Of a stretch of DNA of 41,778 nt, positions 1-7,729 are shown one piece after another (position 1 is the stretch's first letter; each line of letters opens with the position of its first letter). The notes beneath the pieces were generated by a model. That model was not told the origin of the DNA. It was given only the letters and a program-made list of their open reading frames with translations, and did not search any database. The DNA comes from Mesorhizobium sp. B2-4-3 (GTDB lineage: Bacteria > Pseudomonadota > Alphaproteobacteria > Rhizobiales > Rhizobiaceae): NCBI RefSeq assembly GCF_006442815.1, contig NZ_VFVL01000043.1:1-41778 (forward strand), given 5' to 3'. A program made the position numbers and the translations under genes.

Positions 1-63
1 ATCCCCGTTTGCTTTACAGCTGCAAAGACTTAGGACGGGCCGCCGCTCAGACCACGGTCATAA

Positions 64-203
64 CGTCTAGAATCCATTCCGTGACTTCCGAGCGCTGCCG
101 CAGTGCAGAATTCTGCTCCGCCGCATTCTTTGATCAGAGTCACGGCATGGATTCCAGGGTCTCCGCGACGCCGCTTCGCGGCTGCTCCGCCCTGGAATGA
201 CGA
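64..203. repeat. Family A modular palindromic repeat, copy 1 (left hairpin missing)
   Basis: The inner inverted pair (AATCCATTCCGTGAC at the left, GTCACGGCATGGATT at the right) and the central CAGAATTCTG are present. The right terminal hairpin is a shortened variant of the long GGGCGGAGC type. The left terminal hairpin is absent: CGTCTAGAATCC joins directly to the core. The copy lies downstream of the minus-strand diguanylate cyclase gene. Bases 1-63 and 204-287 show nothing recognisable. Confidence 0.8.
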
Positions 204-287
204 GGATGAGGGGTTTCGGCCAATCGCGAACGTTGCGATCGCCTTCTGGACGAAGCGGAGGGCTTGGACAGCCCGGGCCTGCCTACC

Positions 288-1484
288 TCAACCGACGGCG
301 AGCGGCTCGGCGACGAAAGCGGTCTCGGGCCTCTCGTAGGACAGGCGCACACTGTCGCGGCCGTTCTTCTTGGCCTTGTAGAGCGCTTCGTCGGCGCGCC
401 GCATCAGCGGCGCCAGGCCTTCCCTGCCGGTGCGGGCGGCAACGCCGAAGCTGGCGGTCACCCTGGTGCCGGGCGGCAGCCCGTCGATCGCGCCGGTCGA
501 ATAGAAGGAGCGGATCGCTTCGGCGAAGAGCCTTGCCGACCCCAGGTCGCTGAGCGGCAAAAGCACGGCGAACTCTTCGCCGCCGATGCGCCCGGCGGCC
601 CCGCGCGCGCCGGTGGCGGAGCGCAGCTTGGCCGCGAAGTCGGCGATGACCCGGTCGCCCGCCTCATGGCCGTGCCGGTCGTTCAGCGCCTTGAAGTGGT
701 CGAGATCGGCCAGCACCAGGGCGACGGGAAAGCCGGCCTTGCCGCACTGATCGAGCAGCACGGTTGCCCGCTGCTCGAAACCGCGGCGGTTGAGGATGCC
801 CGAGAGCGGATCGGTATGGGTCTCGGCCTTCAGCGCCCTCATCACGTCGAGCGCCGCGGCCGTGAACAGGCAGAGCGCGATCAGCAGCGACAACAGCGCG
901 TGCGAAAGCAGCGCCGTCGTCCAGTAGGACGATCCGTAGAAGCCGTCATAGCCGGGGAACGGTCCATGCGCGATGACGACGATCAGCGTGCGGGCGATGA
1001 AGTTCAGCCCGGAAAGCAGCGACAGCGCGAACAGGATCTTTTCGGTCGGACCGTTGTTGCGCACCGTTCTCAGTTCCGCGGCGACGAGCAGGCTGAGCGC
1101 GCCGAAGCCGAAATTCATGACCAGCACCCGCCAGGTGAGATCCGGCTGGACGAACATGAACCAGATGAAAGCGGCAAGCCCGCCTCCGGTCATGATGACG
1201 ATGCCGACATAGGGCACGCGCCGTCCATAGCGCGCGATGATCGCGCTGGAGAGGCAGCAGGCCGCGATCGTGAAGCAGATGTTCGAAACGAGCTTGGTCA
1301 GCGCCACGCCGACGGGAAGCGTGAAATACTGCAGCAGGAAACCCGGCGCCGACAGGCAGTAGCTCGCGCCGAGCGCGGCCAGATAGGGTCGATGGCGCTG
1401 ATAAGACCACAGCACGAGGAACGCAGCGCCAAGCGCCAGCGCTATCGTCGGATTGAGCAGCGCTATGAGCAGACCGGTGTCCAA
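288..1484 (-). CDS. Membrane-bound diguanylate cyclase (GGDEF protein)
   Basis: Makes cyclic di-GMP from two GTP at the inner membrane. Residues 1-215 are a hydrophobic sensor region with about six predicted membrane segments and no recognised ligand domain. The GGDEF domain follows from about residue 220: DLDHFKALND near 260-269, the active-site loop GGEEF at 301-305, and the closing ADEALYKAKKNGRD near the C-terminus. GGEEF is a catalytically competent variant. The positions where an RxxD inhibitory site normally lies hold Gly and Arg in the wrong register, so feedback inhibition by product is probably absent (inference). The start is a TTG at 1484, the first possible start after an in-frame TAA; there is no ATG before residue 98 and the ribosome site is weak. 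It stands alone. Confidence 0.9.
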   Translation of the reverse strand: MDTGLLIALLNPTIALALGAAFLVLWSYQRHRPYLAALGASYCLSAPGFLLQYFTLPVGVALTKLVSNICFTIAACCLSSAIIARYGRRVPYVGIVIMTGGGLAAFIWFMFVQPDLTWRVLVMNFGFGALSLLVAAELRTVRNNGPTEKILFALSLLSGLNFIARTLIVVIAHGPFPGYDGFYGSSYWTTALLSHALLSLLIALCLFTAAALDVMRALKAETHTDPLSGILNRRGFEQRATVLLDQCGKAGFPVALVLADLDHFKALNDRHGHEAGDRVIADFAAKLRSATGARGAAGRIGGEEFAVLLPLSDLGSARLFAEAIRSFYSTGAIDGLPPGTRVTASFGVAARTGREGLAPLMRRADEALYKAKKNGRDSVRLSYERPETAFVAEPLAVG

Positions 1485-1642
1485 AGGACTGCGACTTTCC
1501 CCAACTTACCCAGGGGGAGATACTAGGACGCAAGCCCAAACAAGCGGTTAAGCCCGGACAAACACATCGCATGCCGCGGAACCGGCCTGCCGGAGCGGCG
1601 TTGTCCGGCCAGGCAGGAGACGCCAGACGGGAGACGATCGAG

Positions 1643-1948
1643 ATGGCTGGCACGATCACTTTGACGAACCACGATGAAATCCGCTCCTGGGCGGCGGCGC
1701 GCGCCGGCTTTCCGGCCATCGTCGACGTCTCGCCAGAGGCGGGAACGCAGGCCATGCTGCGGCTGGTTTTCGGCCAGCAGGCCTATGAAGACACCGACCG
1801 CCCGGAGCGTCCGATCAACACTGGCGGCTATGAGCTTGTCGAATGGGACGAGTGGTTCAGGATCTTCGACGAGCGGCAGCTGGCCTTGGTCGTCGCCGCC
1901 GACGAGCCCGGCCGGCGCGAGGAGTTCCACGAGATCATTCGCAGATAG
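1643..1948 (+). CDS. Small conserved-looking hypothetical protein (101 aa)
   Basis: I do not recognise a family. The product is acidic and soluble, with no signal peptide or membrane segment. It ends in a charged helix (DEPGRREEFHEIIRR) and contains a WDEWFRIFDERQ stretch that looks like an amphipathic helix. The start chosen is the ATG at 1643; an upstream in-frame ATG at 1571 would add 24 residues rich in Arg, Ala and Gly that do not look conserved. It lies alone between the divergently oriented GGDEF gene and the convergent leuC, sharing leuC's terminator region at its 3' end. Confidence 0.6.
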   Translation: MAGTITLTNHDEIRSWAAARAGFPAIVDVSPEAGTQAMLRLVFGQQAYEDTDRPERPINTGGYELVEWDEWFRIFDERQLALVVAADEPGRREEFHEIIRR

Positions 1949-1960
1949 ATCGCTGAAAGC

Positions 1961-1989
1961 AAAAAGGCCCGAACGTCCTGTCCGGGCCT
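1961..1989 (-). terminator. Intrinsic terminator of leuC
   Basis: Read on the minus strand, a stem GGCCCGGAC / GTTCGGGCC (9 pairs with one G-U) closes a 5-base loop and is followed directly by five T. It begins 25 bases past the leuC stop. The symmetrical stem may also stop transcription coming from the small plus-strand gene. Confidence 0.85.
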
Positions 1990-2013
1990 CCGTTGAGCGC
2001 TGCAGCTGTGCGG

Positions 2014-3423
2014 TTACTTCCAGTCGCGGATGTCGACGAAATGACCGGCGATCGCGGCGGCCGCGGCCATGGCCGGCGACACCAGATGGGTGCGGCCCTT
2101 GAAACCCTGCCGGCCCTCGAAATTGCGGTTCGAGGTCGAGGCGCAGCGCTCATGCGGCTTCAGCCGGTCGTCGTTCATGGCCAGGCACATCGAGCAGCCG
2201 GGCTCGCGCCAATCGAAGCCGGCGGCGACGAAGATCTTGTCGAGGCCTTCGGCTTCCGCCTGTTCCTTGACCAGGCCGGAGCCGGGCACGATCATGGCGT
2301 TGACGCGCGGATTGACCTTCTTGCCCTCGACCACCTTGGCGGCGGCGCGCAGGTCCTCGATGCGGCCATTGGTGCAGGAGCCGATGAAGACGCGGTCGAG
2401 CGCGATGTCGGTGATCTTGGTCCCCGGCGTCAGCCCCATATAGTCGAGCGCGCGGATCTTCGACGTGCGCTTGTTCTCGTCCGCGATCTCTTGCGGATTG
2501 GGCACGATGCCCTGCACCGAGACGACATCCTCGGGCGAGGAGCCCCAGGAGACGATCGGCGGCAGCTTCGCCGCGTCGAGCACGACCACCTTGTCGAAAT
2601 GCGCGCCCTCGTCGGAATGCAGCGTCTTCCAATAGGCGAGCGCGGCATCCCAGGCAGCGCCCTTCGGGGCGCGCGGCTTGTCCTTGACATAGGCGAAGGT
2701 CGTCTCGTCCGGCGCGATCAGGCCGGCCCGCGCCCCACCCTCGATCGACATGTTGCAGATCGTCATGCGGCCTTCCATCGACAGCGAGCGGATCGCTTCG
2801 CCGGCATATTCGATGACGTAGCCGGTGCCGCCGGCGGTGCCGATCTCGCCGATGATGGCGAGGATGATGTCCTTGGCGGTGACGCCTTCCGGCAACTGGC
2901 CATCGACGCGCACCAGCATATTCTTGGCCTTGCGCTGGATCAGCGTCTGGGTGGCCAGCACATGCTCGACTTCCGACGTGCCGATACCATGCGCCAGCGC
3001 GCCGAAAGCGCCATGCGTGGAGGTGTGGCTATCGCCGCAGACGATGGTCATGCCGGGCAGCGTAAAACCCTGCTCCGGCCCGATGATGTGGACGATGCCC
3101 TGGCGGATATCGTTCTCGGAATAATATTCGATGCCGAAATCCTTGGCGTTCTTGGCCAGCGCCTCGACCTGGATGCGGCTTTCCTCGTTCTTGATGCCGA
3201 ACTTGCGCTCGGGCGAGGTCGGCACATTATGATCGACCACGGCTAGCGTCTTTTCCGGATGCCGGACTTTTCTGCCGCTCATGCGCAGGCCCTCGAAGGC
3301 CTGCGGGCTGGTGACCTCATGCACGAGGTGGCGGTCGATATAGAGCAGGCAGGTGCCGTCGTCCTGGCGGTCGACCGTATGGTCGTCGAAGATCTTGTCG
3401 TAGAGGGTGCGCGGTGCGCTCAT
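2014..3423 (-). CDS. leuC: 3-isopropylmalate dehydratase large subunit
   Basis: Isomerises 2-isopropylmalate to 3-isopropylmalate in leucine synthesis, as a heterodimer with LeuD. The 469-residue product has the usual length for LeuC of the aconitase family. The three cysteine ligands of the [4Fe-4S] cluster are present at 350 (GSCTNGR), 410 and 413 (PGCSMC). The HTSTHGAFGALAHGIGTSE region and the C-terminal NRNFEGRQG substrate loop are intact. The ATG at 3423 is chosen because the protein then begins MSAPRTLYDKIFDDH, the typical family N-terminus; the open frame continues upstream into a repeat but without conserved sequence. leuD and leuB are not in the window. A hairpin and a small ORF lie just upstream. 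Confidence 0.97.
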   Translation of the reverse strand: MSAPRTLYDKIFDDHTVDRQDDGTCLLYIDRHLVHEVTSPQAFEGLRMSGRKVRHPEKTLAVVDHNVPTSPERKFGIKNEESRIQVEALAKNAKDFGIEYYSENDIRQGIVHIIGPEQGFTLPGMTIVCGDSHTSTHGAFGALAHGIGTSEVEHVLATQTLIQRKAKNMLVRVDGQLPEGVTAKDIILAIIGEIGTAGGTGYVIEYAGEAIRSLSMEGRMTICNMSIEGGARAGLIAPDETTFAYVKDKPRAPKGAAWDAALAYWKTLHSDEGAHFDKVVVLDAAKLPPIVSWGSSPEDVVSVQGIVPNPQEIADENKRTSKIRALDYMGLTPGTKITDIALDRVFIGSCTNGRIEDLRAAAKVVEGKKVNPRVNAMIVPGSGLVKEQAEAEGLDKIFVAAGFDWREPGCSMCLAMNDDRLKPHERCASTSNRNFEGRQGFKGRTHLVSPAMAAAAAIAGHFVDIRDWK

Positions 3424-3459
3424 GTGCGTAAATCCGTCGATATGAGAATGGGAAAAGGA

Positions 3460-3475
3460 CGCCGGCAACCCGGCG
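3460..3475 (-). promoter_or_regulatory. Hairpin in the leuC leader
   Basis: A perfect 6-bp stem, CGCCGG / CCGGCG with a 4-base loop, is followed on the minus strand by TCCTTTTCCC. It lies 36 bases before the leuC ATG and just after the stop of a 38-codon ORF (3497-3613). This arrangement resembles a weak terminator or attenuator. The T tract is short, so function is uncertain. Confidence 0.35.
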
Positions 3476-3496
3476 CGACGACTGCGATCGGTCGGC

Positions 3497-3613
3497 TCAG
3501 CGAAGTCGGCTGGTGAGCGCGCCGCAGACGCGCGCGGAGAAACGCGACGGCAGGCGCTTCCTGTCCTGCAGCACGAAACCCTTGTAGGCCGGATCGCTGA
3601 AAAGCTTTTCCAT
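3497..3613 (-). CDS. Possible 38-aa small ORF upstream of leuC
   Basis: The ORF starts MEKLFSDPAYKGF and ends in Arg-rich sequence (SRFSARVCGALTSRLR). It has five Leu in 38 residues but no run of Leu codons. There is no good ribosome site before the ATG. It is followed by a terminator-like hairpin and then leuC, so it could be a leader peptide, a small independent protein, or chance. I do not recognise a family. Confidence 0.25.
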   Translation of the reverse strand: MEKLFSDPAYKGFVLQDRKRLPSRFSARVCGALTSRLR

Positions 3614-3657
3614 GGCGGGGTAGATAGCAATGTTTTGGCTTTTCGGCAATTGGCGCG

Positions 3658-3812
3658 ACTTTCCCTTCTCCCCTTGTGGGAGAAGGTGGATCGGCGCGCA
3701 GCGCCGAGACGGATGAGGGGTGTTCCAGCGAAGTGAGGCGTCGGCGTTCCCTGGAGCACCCCTCATCCGGCCGCTTCGCGGCCACCTTCTCCCGCAAGGG
3801 GAGAAGGGAAAC
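3658..3812. repeat. Family D palindromic repeat (about 155 bp)
   Basis: The outer arms CCCTTCTCCCCTTGTGGGAG and the reverse complement of CTCCCGCAAGGGGAGAAGGG pair. The inner arms GGATGAGGGGTG and CACCCCTCATCC also pair, so most of the element can fold into one long hairpin. Such GGGAGAAGG-bounded palindromes are common in rhizobial genomes. It lies between the methyltransferase stop and the leuC leader. Confidence 0.75.
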
Positions 3813-3819
3813 TCGCAGC

Positions 3820-4470
3820 TCACATCACCTCGAACACAAACGTCTTCACCAGCGCCTCCGGGTCGCCGATGGCATAGCAGCGGAACCACGGACTTTCCTC
3901 GACCAGCCGCCATTTGCCCGCCTGCGTCAGCTCATCGAACACCGCCTGGAAGCAGCCGCTCTCGAAAACCTGGTCGCGCACGGTGAAGATGGCGTGACCG
4001 CCGGCCTTGGTGATGCGCACCAGTTCATGCAGTCCCGAAGCCGGCGCGTGGCCGATGGTGAAGACGCCGGTCGAGAAGAAGGCGCGGAAATGCCGGTCGG
4101 GCCACGGCAGCGGACCGCCGAGCATCGCCTTCTTCAGCTCGCCATAGGCCGGCTTGTTGTTGGCCTGGCGGCTGCCGGCGATCTTCAGCATGTCGTCGGA
4201 GAGGTCGAGCCCGGCGATGTCGCCATAGCCCAGAGCCTTCAGCGACGGCCCCGACAGGCCGGTGCCGCAGCCGGCGTCGAGCAGCGGACCTTCGCCCGCC
4301 GGCACGTGCCGCGCCACCCAGGCGGTGATGAGGAAAGGCAGAAGGTAGCCGAGCGAGGCGGTCTCGCTGTCATAGGTCGCGGCCCAGTCGGCATAGGCCT
4401 TGGCGAGCGCCTCCGGCGAATCGGCCGAATAGACGGAGTCCAGCGCCGCATTGGCCTTGTCGAAATCCAT
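3820..4470 (-). CDS. Class I SAM-dependent methyltransferase
   Basis: The 216-residue product has a Rossmann-type methyltransferase core. Motif I, DAGCGTG, is at 65-71 after hydrophobic LL, and the acidic motif II follows in AGLDLSDDML. The N-terminal WAATYDSETASLGY stretch resembles the small-molecule methyltransferases related to human METTL27 (WBSCR27-like), so the substrate is probably a small molecule rather than DNA or RNA. The substrate is unknown. GGAGG lies 7 bases before the ATG at 4470, supporting that start. It follows the ABC permease gene on the same strand by 57 bases and may be cotranscribed. Confidence 0.85.
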   Translation of the reverse strand: MDFDKANAALDSVYSADSPEALAKAYADWAATYDSETASLGYLLPFLITAWVARHVPAGEGPLLDAGCGTGLSGPSLKALGYGDIAGLDLSDDMLKIAGSRQANNKPAYGELKKAMLGGPLPWPDRHFRAFFSTGVFTIGHAPASGLHELVRITKAGGHAIFTVRDQVFESGCFQAVFDELTQAGKWRLVEESPWFRCYAIGDPEALVKTFVFEVM

Positions 4471-4527
4471 GGGCGTGTCCTCCGCGATGATGTGCTGAAG
4501 GATCGTAGCGCGCTCGGAGGCCGCCGG

Positions 4528-5340
4528 CTATTCCCGATGCTGGCGGCGCAGCCGCTGTTCCAGCGTCCGCAGCGCCAGCGACAGGCCGACGGTCAGGATG
4601 AGGTAGATATAGGCGACGATCGAATAGGTCTCGAAGAAGCGGAAGGAGCCCGCGGCATAGACCTTGCCCATCTGGGTGATGTCGGCGACGCCGAGCACCG
4701 AGACCAGCGAGGAATCCTTGACCATGGCGACGAAGTCGTTGCCGAGCGGCGGCAGGATGGTGCGGATCGCCTGCGGAAAGACGATCAGCCCGAAGCGCTG
4801 CGCTCGGCTGAGCCCAAGCGCCTTCGCGGCTTCGATCTGTCCCTTCTCGACCGACTGGATGCCGGCGCGGAACACTTCCGAGATGAAGGCCGAGTAGCCG
4901 ATGGTCAAAGCCATGATGGCGCGCCAGAGCAGCGACACGTCGCGCACCAGCAGTTCGCCGATCAGGCCGGCGCTCTGCAGCGGCGCGGTCAGCGCGTTCC
5001 AGGCGGCGACGAAGGCCGGCGCGCCGGCAAAGGCGATCCAGAACAACAGCACCAGGATCGGCACGCCGCGGATGATCTCGACATAGAAGCGCGCGATCTG
5101 CCGCAGCCATTGCGACCCCGAGAGCGCCATCAGGGCGATGCCGAGCCCGAGCGCGGAGGCCAAGGCGAAAGCGACCGCGGTGACGAAGATGGTGACGCCG
5201 ATGCCCTTGGCGACGGTGGCAAAGACTTGCGCATAGAGGTCGCTGGACGCAATGGCGACGGCAGCGGCCAAAGCAAGGACGAGGGCGGCGGCCAGCCACC
5301 AGGGGAATTCGGATTTGGATGTGGATGGGGTGGCGGGCAT
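4528..5340 (-). CDS. Polar amino-acid ABC transporter permease
   Basis: Inner-membrane subunit of a HisM/GlnP-type uptake transporter. The 270-residue protein has an N-terminal membrane anchor near residues 13-30 and about five further segments. It carries the diagnostic EAA loop, EAAKALGLSRAQRFGLIVFPQA in sense, that docks on the ATPase, and the PPLGNDFVAMVKDSSL region typical of the family. The substrate-binding gene lies upstream on the same strand, separated by a 260-base gap holding a family C palindrome. No ATPase gene is found in the window: the next gene downstream is a methyltransferase. The transporter must therefore borrow an ATPase encoded elsewhere, or the operon has been rearranged (inference). 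Confidence 0.93.
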   Translation of the reverse strand: MPATPSTSKSEFPWWLAAALVLALAAAVAIASSDLYAQVFATVAKGIGVTIFVTAVAFALASALGLGIALMALSGSQWLRQIARFYVEIIRGVPILVLLFWIAFAGAPAFVAAWNALTAPLQSAGLIGELLVRDVSLLWRAIMALTIGYSAFISEVFRAGIQSVEKGQIEAAKALGLSRAQRFGLIVFPQAIRTILPPLGNDFVAMVKDSSLVSVLGVADITQMGKVYAAGSFRFFETYSIVAYIYLILTVGLSLALRTLEQRLRRQHRE

Positions 5341-5383
5341 CAGTTCCCAACGCTGGTGAATAGATGCCTTCGCAAGAGCTGCT

Positions 5384-5571
5384 GATCTCCCTCCTTGCGG
5401 GGGAGATGGCCGGCAGGCCAGAGGGGGGTGCTGTCCCGCCGGCCTATCAACTGATTACGATCACAGCCCTCGATCGGATTCTCTTCGAAGAAGCTTGGAA
5501 CGGAAATATCGCGATCCTGCACACCCCCCTCTGCCCTGCCGGGCATCTCCCCCGCAAGGGGGGAGATTGGC
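5384..5571. repeat. Family C palindromic repeat, copy 1
   Basis: The left arm (5384-5430) contains GGGGGAGATGGCCGGCAGGC followed by CAGAGGGGGGTG. The right arm (5519-5571) is its inverted counterpart beginning CACCCCCCTCTGCCCTGCCG. About 88 bases separate the arms. A second copy with the same arms lies at 41521-41680. It occupies the gap between the permease and binding-protein genes of one transporter and could uncouple their expression (inference). Confidence 0.8.
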
Positions 5572-5600
5572 AGCTTTGCCGGCCATCGCGACAACAGGGC

Positions 5601-6398
5601 CTACTGCCCCATCTTGTAATCGAGGAACCACTTCTTGTTGAGCTTGTCGAAGGTGCCGTCGGCCTTCAGCGAAGCGATCGCGGCATTGACCGGTTTCACC
5701 AGGTCCGAGCCCTTCGGGAAGATGAAGCCGAAATCCTCGGTGCCGAGCGGCCCGCCGATCAGCTTGAGCTTGCCTTCGGAGGCATCGACATAGCCCTGGC
5801 CGGCGGTGCCGTCGGTGAGCACAACGTCGACGTCGCCCGATTTCAGCGCCTGCACGGTCGCGCCGAACGTCTCGAACAGCTTTATCCGCGGGTTCTGCTC
5901 GTTGCCGTCGAGCACGCTGTAGACGGCGGTGTAGAAAGGCGTGGTGCCGGGCTGTGCACCGATCAGCCCGTCCTTGAAGGCGCCGAAGGTCTTGGCGTCG
6001 GTGAAGCGGCTTTCATCGCCGCGCACCAGCATGAATTGCTCCGAGCGCATATAGGGATCGGAAAAGTCGACCTTCTCCTTGCGGTCGTCCTTGATGGTGA
6101 TGCCGGTCATGCCGATGTTGTACTGGTTGTCGGAAACCGCCTGGATCATCGCGTCCCAGGAGGTGTTCTGGTATTCGACCTTGAAGTTCAGCCGCTTGGC
6201 GATCTCGTCCATCGCGTCATATTCCCAGCCGATCTGCTTGCCGGTCTTCTTGTCGATGAACTGCAGCGGCGGATAGGCGTTTTCCGTCACCACCACGACC
6301 TTCTTGCCGCCGAGATCGGGCAGCGTATCGGCGAGCGCCGCGACAGGCGCGAGAAGCCAGGCCACCATGGCGGCCAGCAGCAGTTTCGACTTGGTCAT
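5601..6398 (-). CDS. Periplasmic amino-acid-binding protein of the ABC transporter
   Basis: Family 3 solute-binding protein that captures a polar amino acid in the periplasm and delivers it to the permease encoded downstream. From the ATG at 6398 the 265-residue product begins with a clear signal peptide (MTKSKLLLAAMVAWLLAPVAALA, cleavage expected before DTLPDL). The binding-fold signatures ENAYPPLQF and WEYDAMDEIAKRL are followed by GMTGITIKDDRKEKVDFSDPY. The open frame extends 61 codons upstream, but that part lacks signal-peptide character and includes the palindrome at 6468. The exact ligand cannot be read from the sequence. Confidence 0.93.
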   Translation of the reverse strand: MTKSKLLLAAMVAWLLAPVAALADTLPDLGGKKVVVVTENAYPPLQFIDKKTGKQIGWEYDAMDEIAKRLNFKVEYQNTSWDAMIQAVSDNQYNIGMTGITIKDDRKEKVDFSDPYMRSEQFMLVRGDESRFTDAKTFGAFKDGLIGAQPGTTPFYTAVYSVLDGNEQNPRIKLFETFGATVQALKSGDVDVVLTDGTAGQGYVDASEGKLKLIGGPLGTEDFGFIFPKGSDLVKPVNAAIASLKADGTFDKLNKKWFLDYKMGQ

Positions 6399-6467
6399 GA
6401 CAAATCTCCGAAGGTGCGGGCCGCGCTGCAATCTCGCGGCCAGGAAAAATCCGGTGCCGACTTTAGA

Positions 6468-6511
6468 GCAATTCCAGGAAAAGTGTGAAGCGGTTTTCCG
6501 TTCGGAATTGC
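6468..6511. repeat. Family F short palindrome, copy 1
   Basis: Outer arms GCAATTCC / GGAATTGC and inner arms GGAAAA / TTTTCC surround a core GTGTGAAGCGG. It lies between the binding-protein start and the end of ohrR. The layout matches the elements at 8755 and 9653. Confidence 0.75.
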
Positions 6512-6630
6512 GTAAAAACAAAGAGATAGAGCCGCATGCGCCTTGCAAGCCGGTCCGCGCTGACACAAGGCCGGCCAACACGCAATCCGATGCTCTTCGG
6601 GGATGGTTTCGAGGACAGCCTTTGCGGCGT

Positions 6631-7131
6631 TCAGTCCTGATTGGCCGTGGCTTCGCGCAATCCGGCGACCAGTCGTGTCAGCGTGCCGTGCAGGGCTTTG
6701 AGCTCGGCTCGCTCCAGCGGCATGCCGCAGCTCAGTCCCTCCTGCACGTCTTTCATCTTCGCCCGCAGCGCCTGACCCTTGGCTGTCGGCTCGACCAGAA
6801 CCCGGCGTTCGTCGGCGCTATCGCGCCGGCGCGTCACGAGGCCGCCGCCTTCCATCCGCTTGATCAGTGGCGTCAGCGTCGCCGAATCGAGCCCAAGCGC
6901 TGCGCCGAGCTCGCCGATCGTGCTCGGCGAATGCTGCCACAACGCCAGCATCGCCAGATATTGCGGATAGGTGAGGCCGAGCGGATCGAGCAACGGCCGG
7001 TAAAGCTTTGTCATCAGCCCGCTTGCCGAATAGAGCGCGAAGCAAAGCTGCTGGTCGAGGCGCGGCACCTCGAGCGCCCCGGCGCCCTGCGCCGGAGCTT
7101 GCTTGGTCATGGTTTCGGTTTTCGTCGTCAT
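6631..7131 (-). CDS. ohrR: OhrR, organic-peroxide-sensing MarR-family repressor
   Basis: Represses ohr until organic hydroperoxide oxidises its sensor cysteine. The 166-residue product has the OhrR signature LDQQLCFALYSAS with Cys30 in the position of the reactive cysteine. A second Cys at 135 is placed as in the two-cysteine Xanthomonas type, where an intersubunit disulfide forms. The winged helix-turn-helix spans about residues 55-115 (LTYPQYLAMLALW, LDSATLTPLIKRME, wing RRRDSADERRVLVEPT). The gene starts inside the last codons of ohr with an ATGA overlap, so the two are translationally coupled and OhrR controls its own synthesis. Confidence 0.93.
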   Translation of the reverse strand: MTTKTETMTKQAPAQGAGALEVPRLDQQLCFALYSASGLMTKLYRPLLDPLGLTYPQYLAMLALWQHSPSTIGELGAALGLDSATLTPLIKRMEGGGLVTRRRDSADERRVLVEPTAKGQALRAKMKDVQEGLSCGMPLERAELKALHGTLTRLVAGLREATANQD

Positions 7132-7547
7132 GCAGCCTTTGCCGAGAGCGCCACATCGATATTGCCCCGGATGGCGTTGGAATAGGGGCAGATCTTGTGC
7201 GCTTCCGATACAAGCGCCTCTGCGCCCGCCTGATCAAGACCCTTGATCTCCGCCGCCAGCGAAACCCCGAGCCTGAAGCCGCCCTGGTCGTTCGGATAGA
7301 GGCTCACCGTGGAGGTGACCGAAGCGTCCTCAAGCGGCAGCTTCTGCTGGCGGGCGACGAAGCGCACCGCGCTCTCGAAGCAGGCGGCATAGCCGACGGC
7401 GAAAAGCTGTTCGGGATTGGTGGCGCCACCCTTGCCGCCGAGTTCCTTCGGCATCGCCAGGTCGACCTTGAGCAGGCCGTCACTGGTCTCGCCGTGACCG
7501 TTGCGGCCGCCGCTGACGTGAGCCTGGGTGCTGTAAAGTGCCGACAT
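7128..7547 (-). CDS. ohr: Organic hydroperoxide resistance protein Ohr
   Basis: Thiol peroxidase of the OsmC/Ohr family that reduces organic (fatty-acid) hydroperoxides in the cytoplasm, usually with lipoylated proteins as electron donor. From the chosen start (MSALYSTQAHVSGGRNGHG) it is 139 residues. Both catalytic cysteines are in place: Cys56 in YAACFESA and Cys120 in KICPYSNA. The ATG at 7547 is preferred because GGAG lies 6 bases before it; an in-frame ATG 12 bases further upstream overlaps that ribosome site. It is the first gene of the ohr-ohrR operon, and the sequence upstream holds a palindromic operator candidate. Confidence 0.95.
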   Translation of the reverse strand: MSALYSTQAHVSGGRNGHGETSDGLLKVDLAMPKELGGKGGATNPEQLFAVGYAACFESAVRFVARQQKLPLEDASVTSTVSLYPNDQGGFRLGVSLAAEIKGLDQAGAEALVSEAHKICPYSNAIRGNIDVALSAKAA

Positions 7548-7564
7548 TTTTGTCTCCATTTGAT

Positions 7565-7589
7565 TTGTGCACGATTATTTAGTGTACAA
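7565..7589. promoter_or_regulatory. Candidate OhrR operator before ohr
   Basis: An inverted repeat TTGTGCAC - 9 bases - GTGTACAA (7 of 8 positions paired) lies 17 bases before the ohr ATG in a locally AT-rich patch. MarR-family OhrR proteins bind AT-rich inverted repeats overlapping the ohr promoter. The position fits repression of ohr-ohrR. Confidence 0.65.
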
Positions 7590-7729
7590 GGTAATTGGAT
7601 GTCAACCCCGATGTCTTCATGCACGGGCGGAGCGACGCGAAGCGGTGCGCGAGGATCAAAGCGCTGCTGCGGCGTAGAAATCCAAAACGTTCGCGGGCAG
7701 AAGGAAGGGAACGCTGACCTATCACCTTC

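Noticed and set aside
264..1526. 420-codon plus-strand frame opposite the GGDEF gene
   Set aside because: Antisense shadow with low-complexity Arg/Gly/Glu composition; the minus strand holds a clear GGDEF domain.
3676..5385. 569-codon plus-strand frame across the methyltransferase and permease genes
   Set aside because: Runs through a palindrome and two clear genes in antisense, with no recognisable domain.
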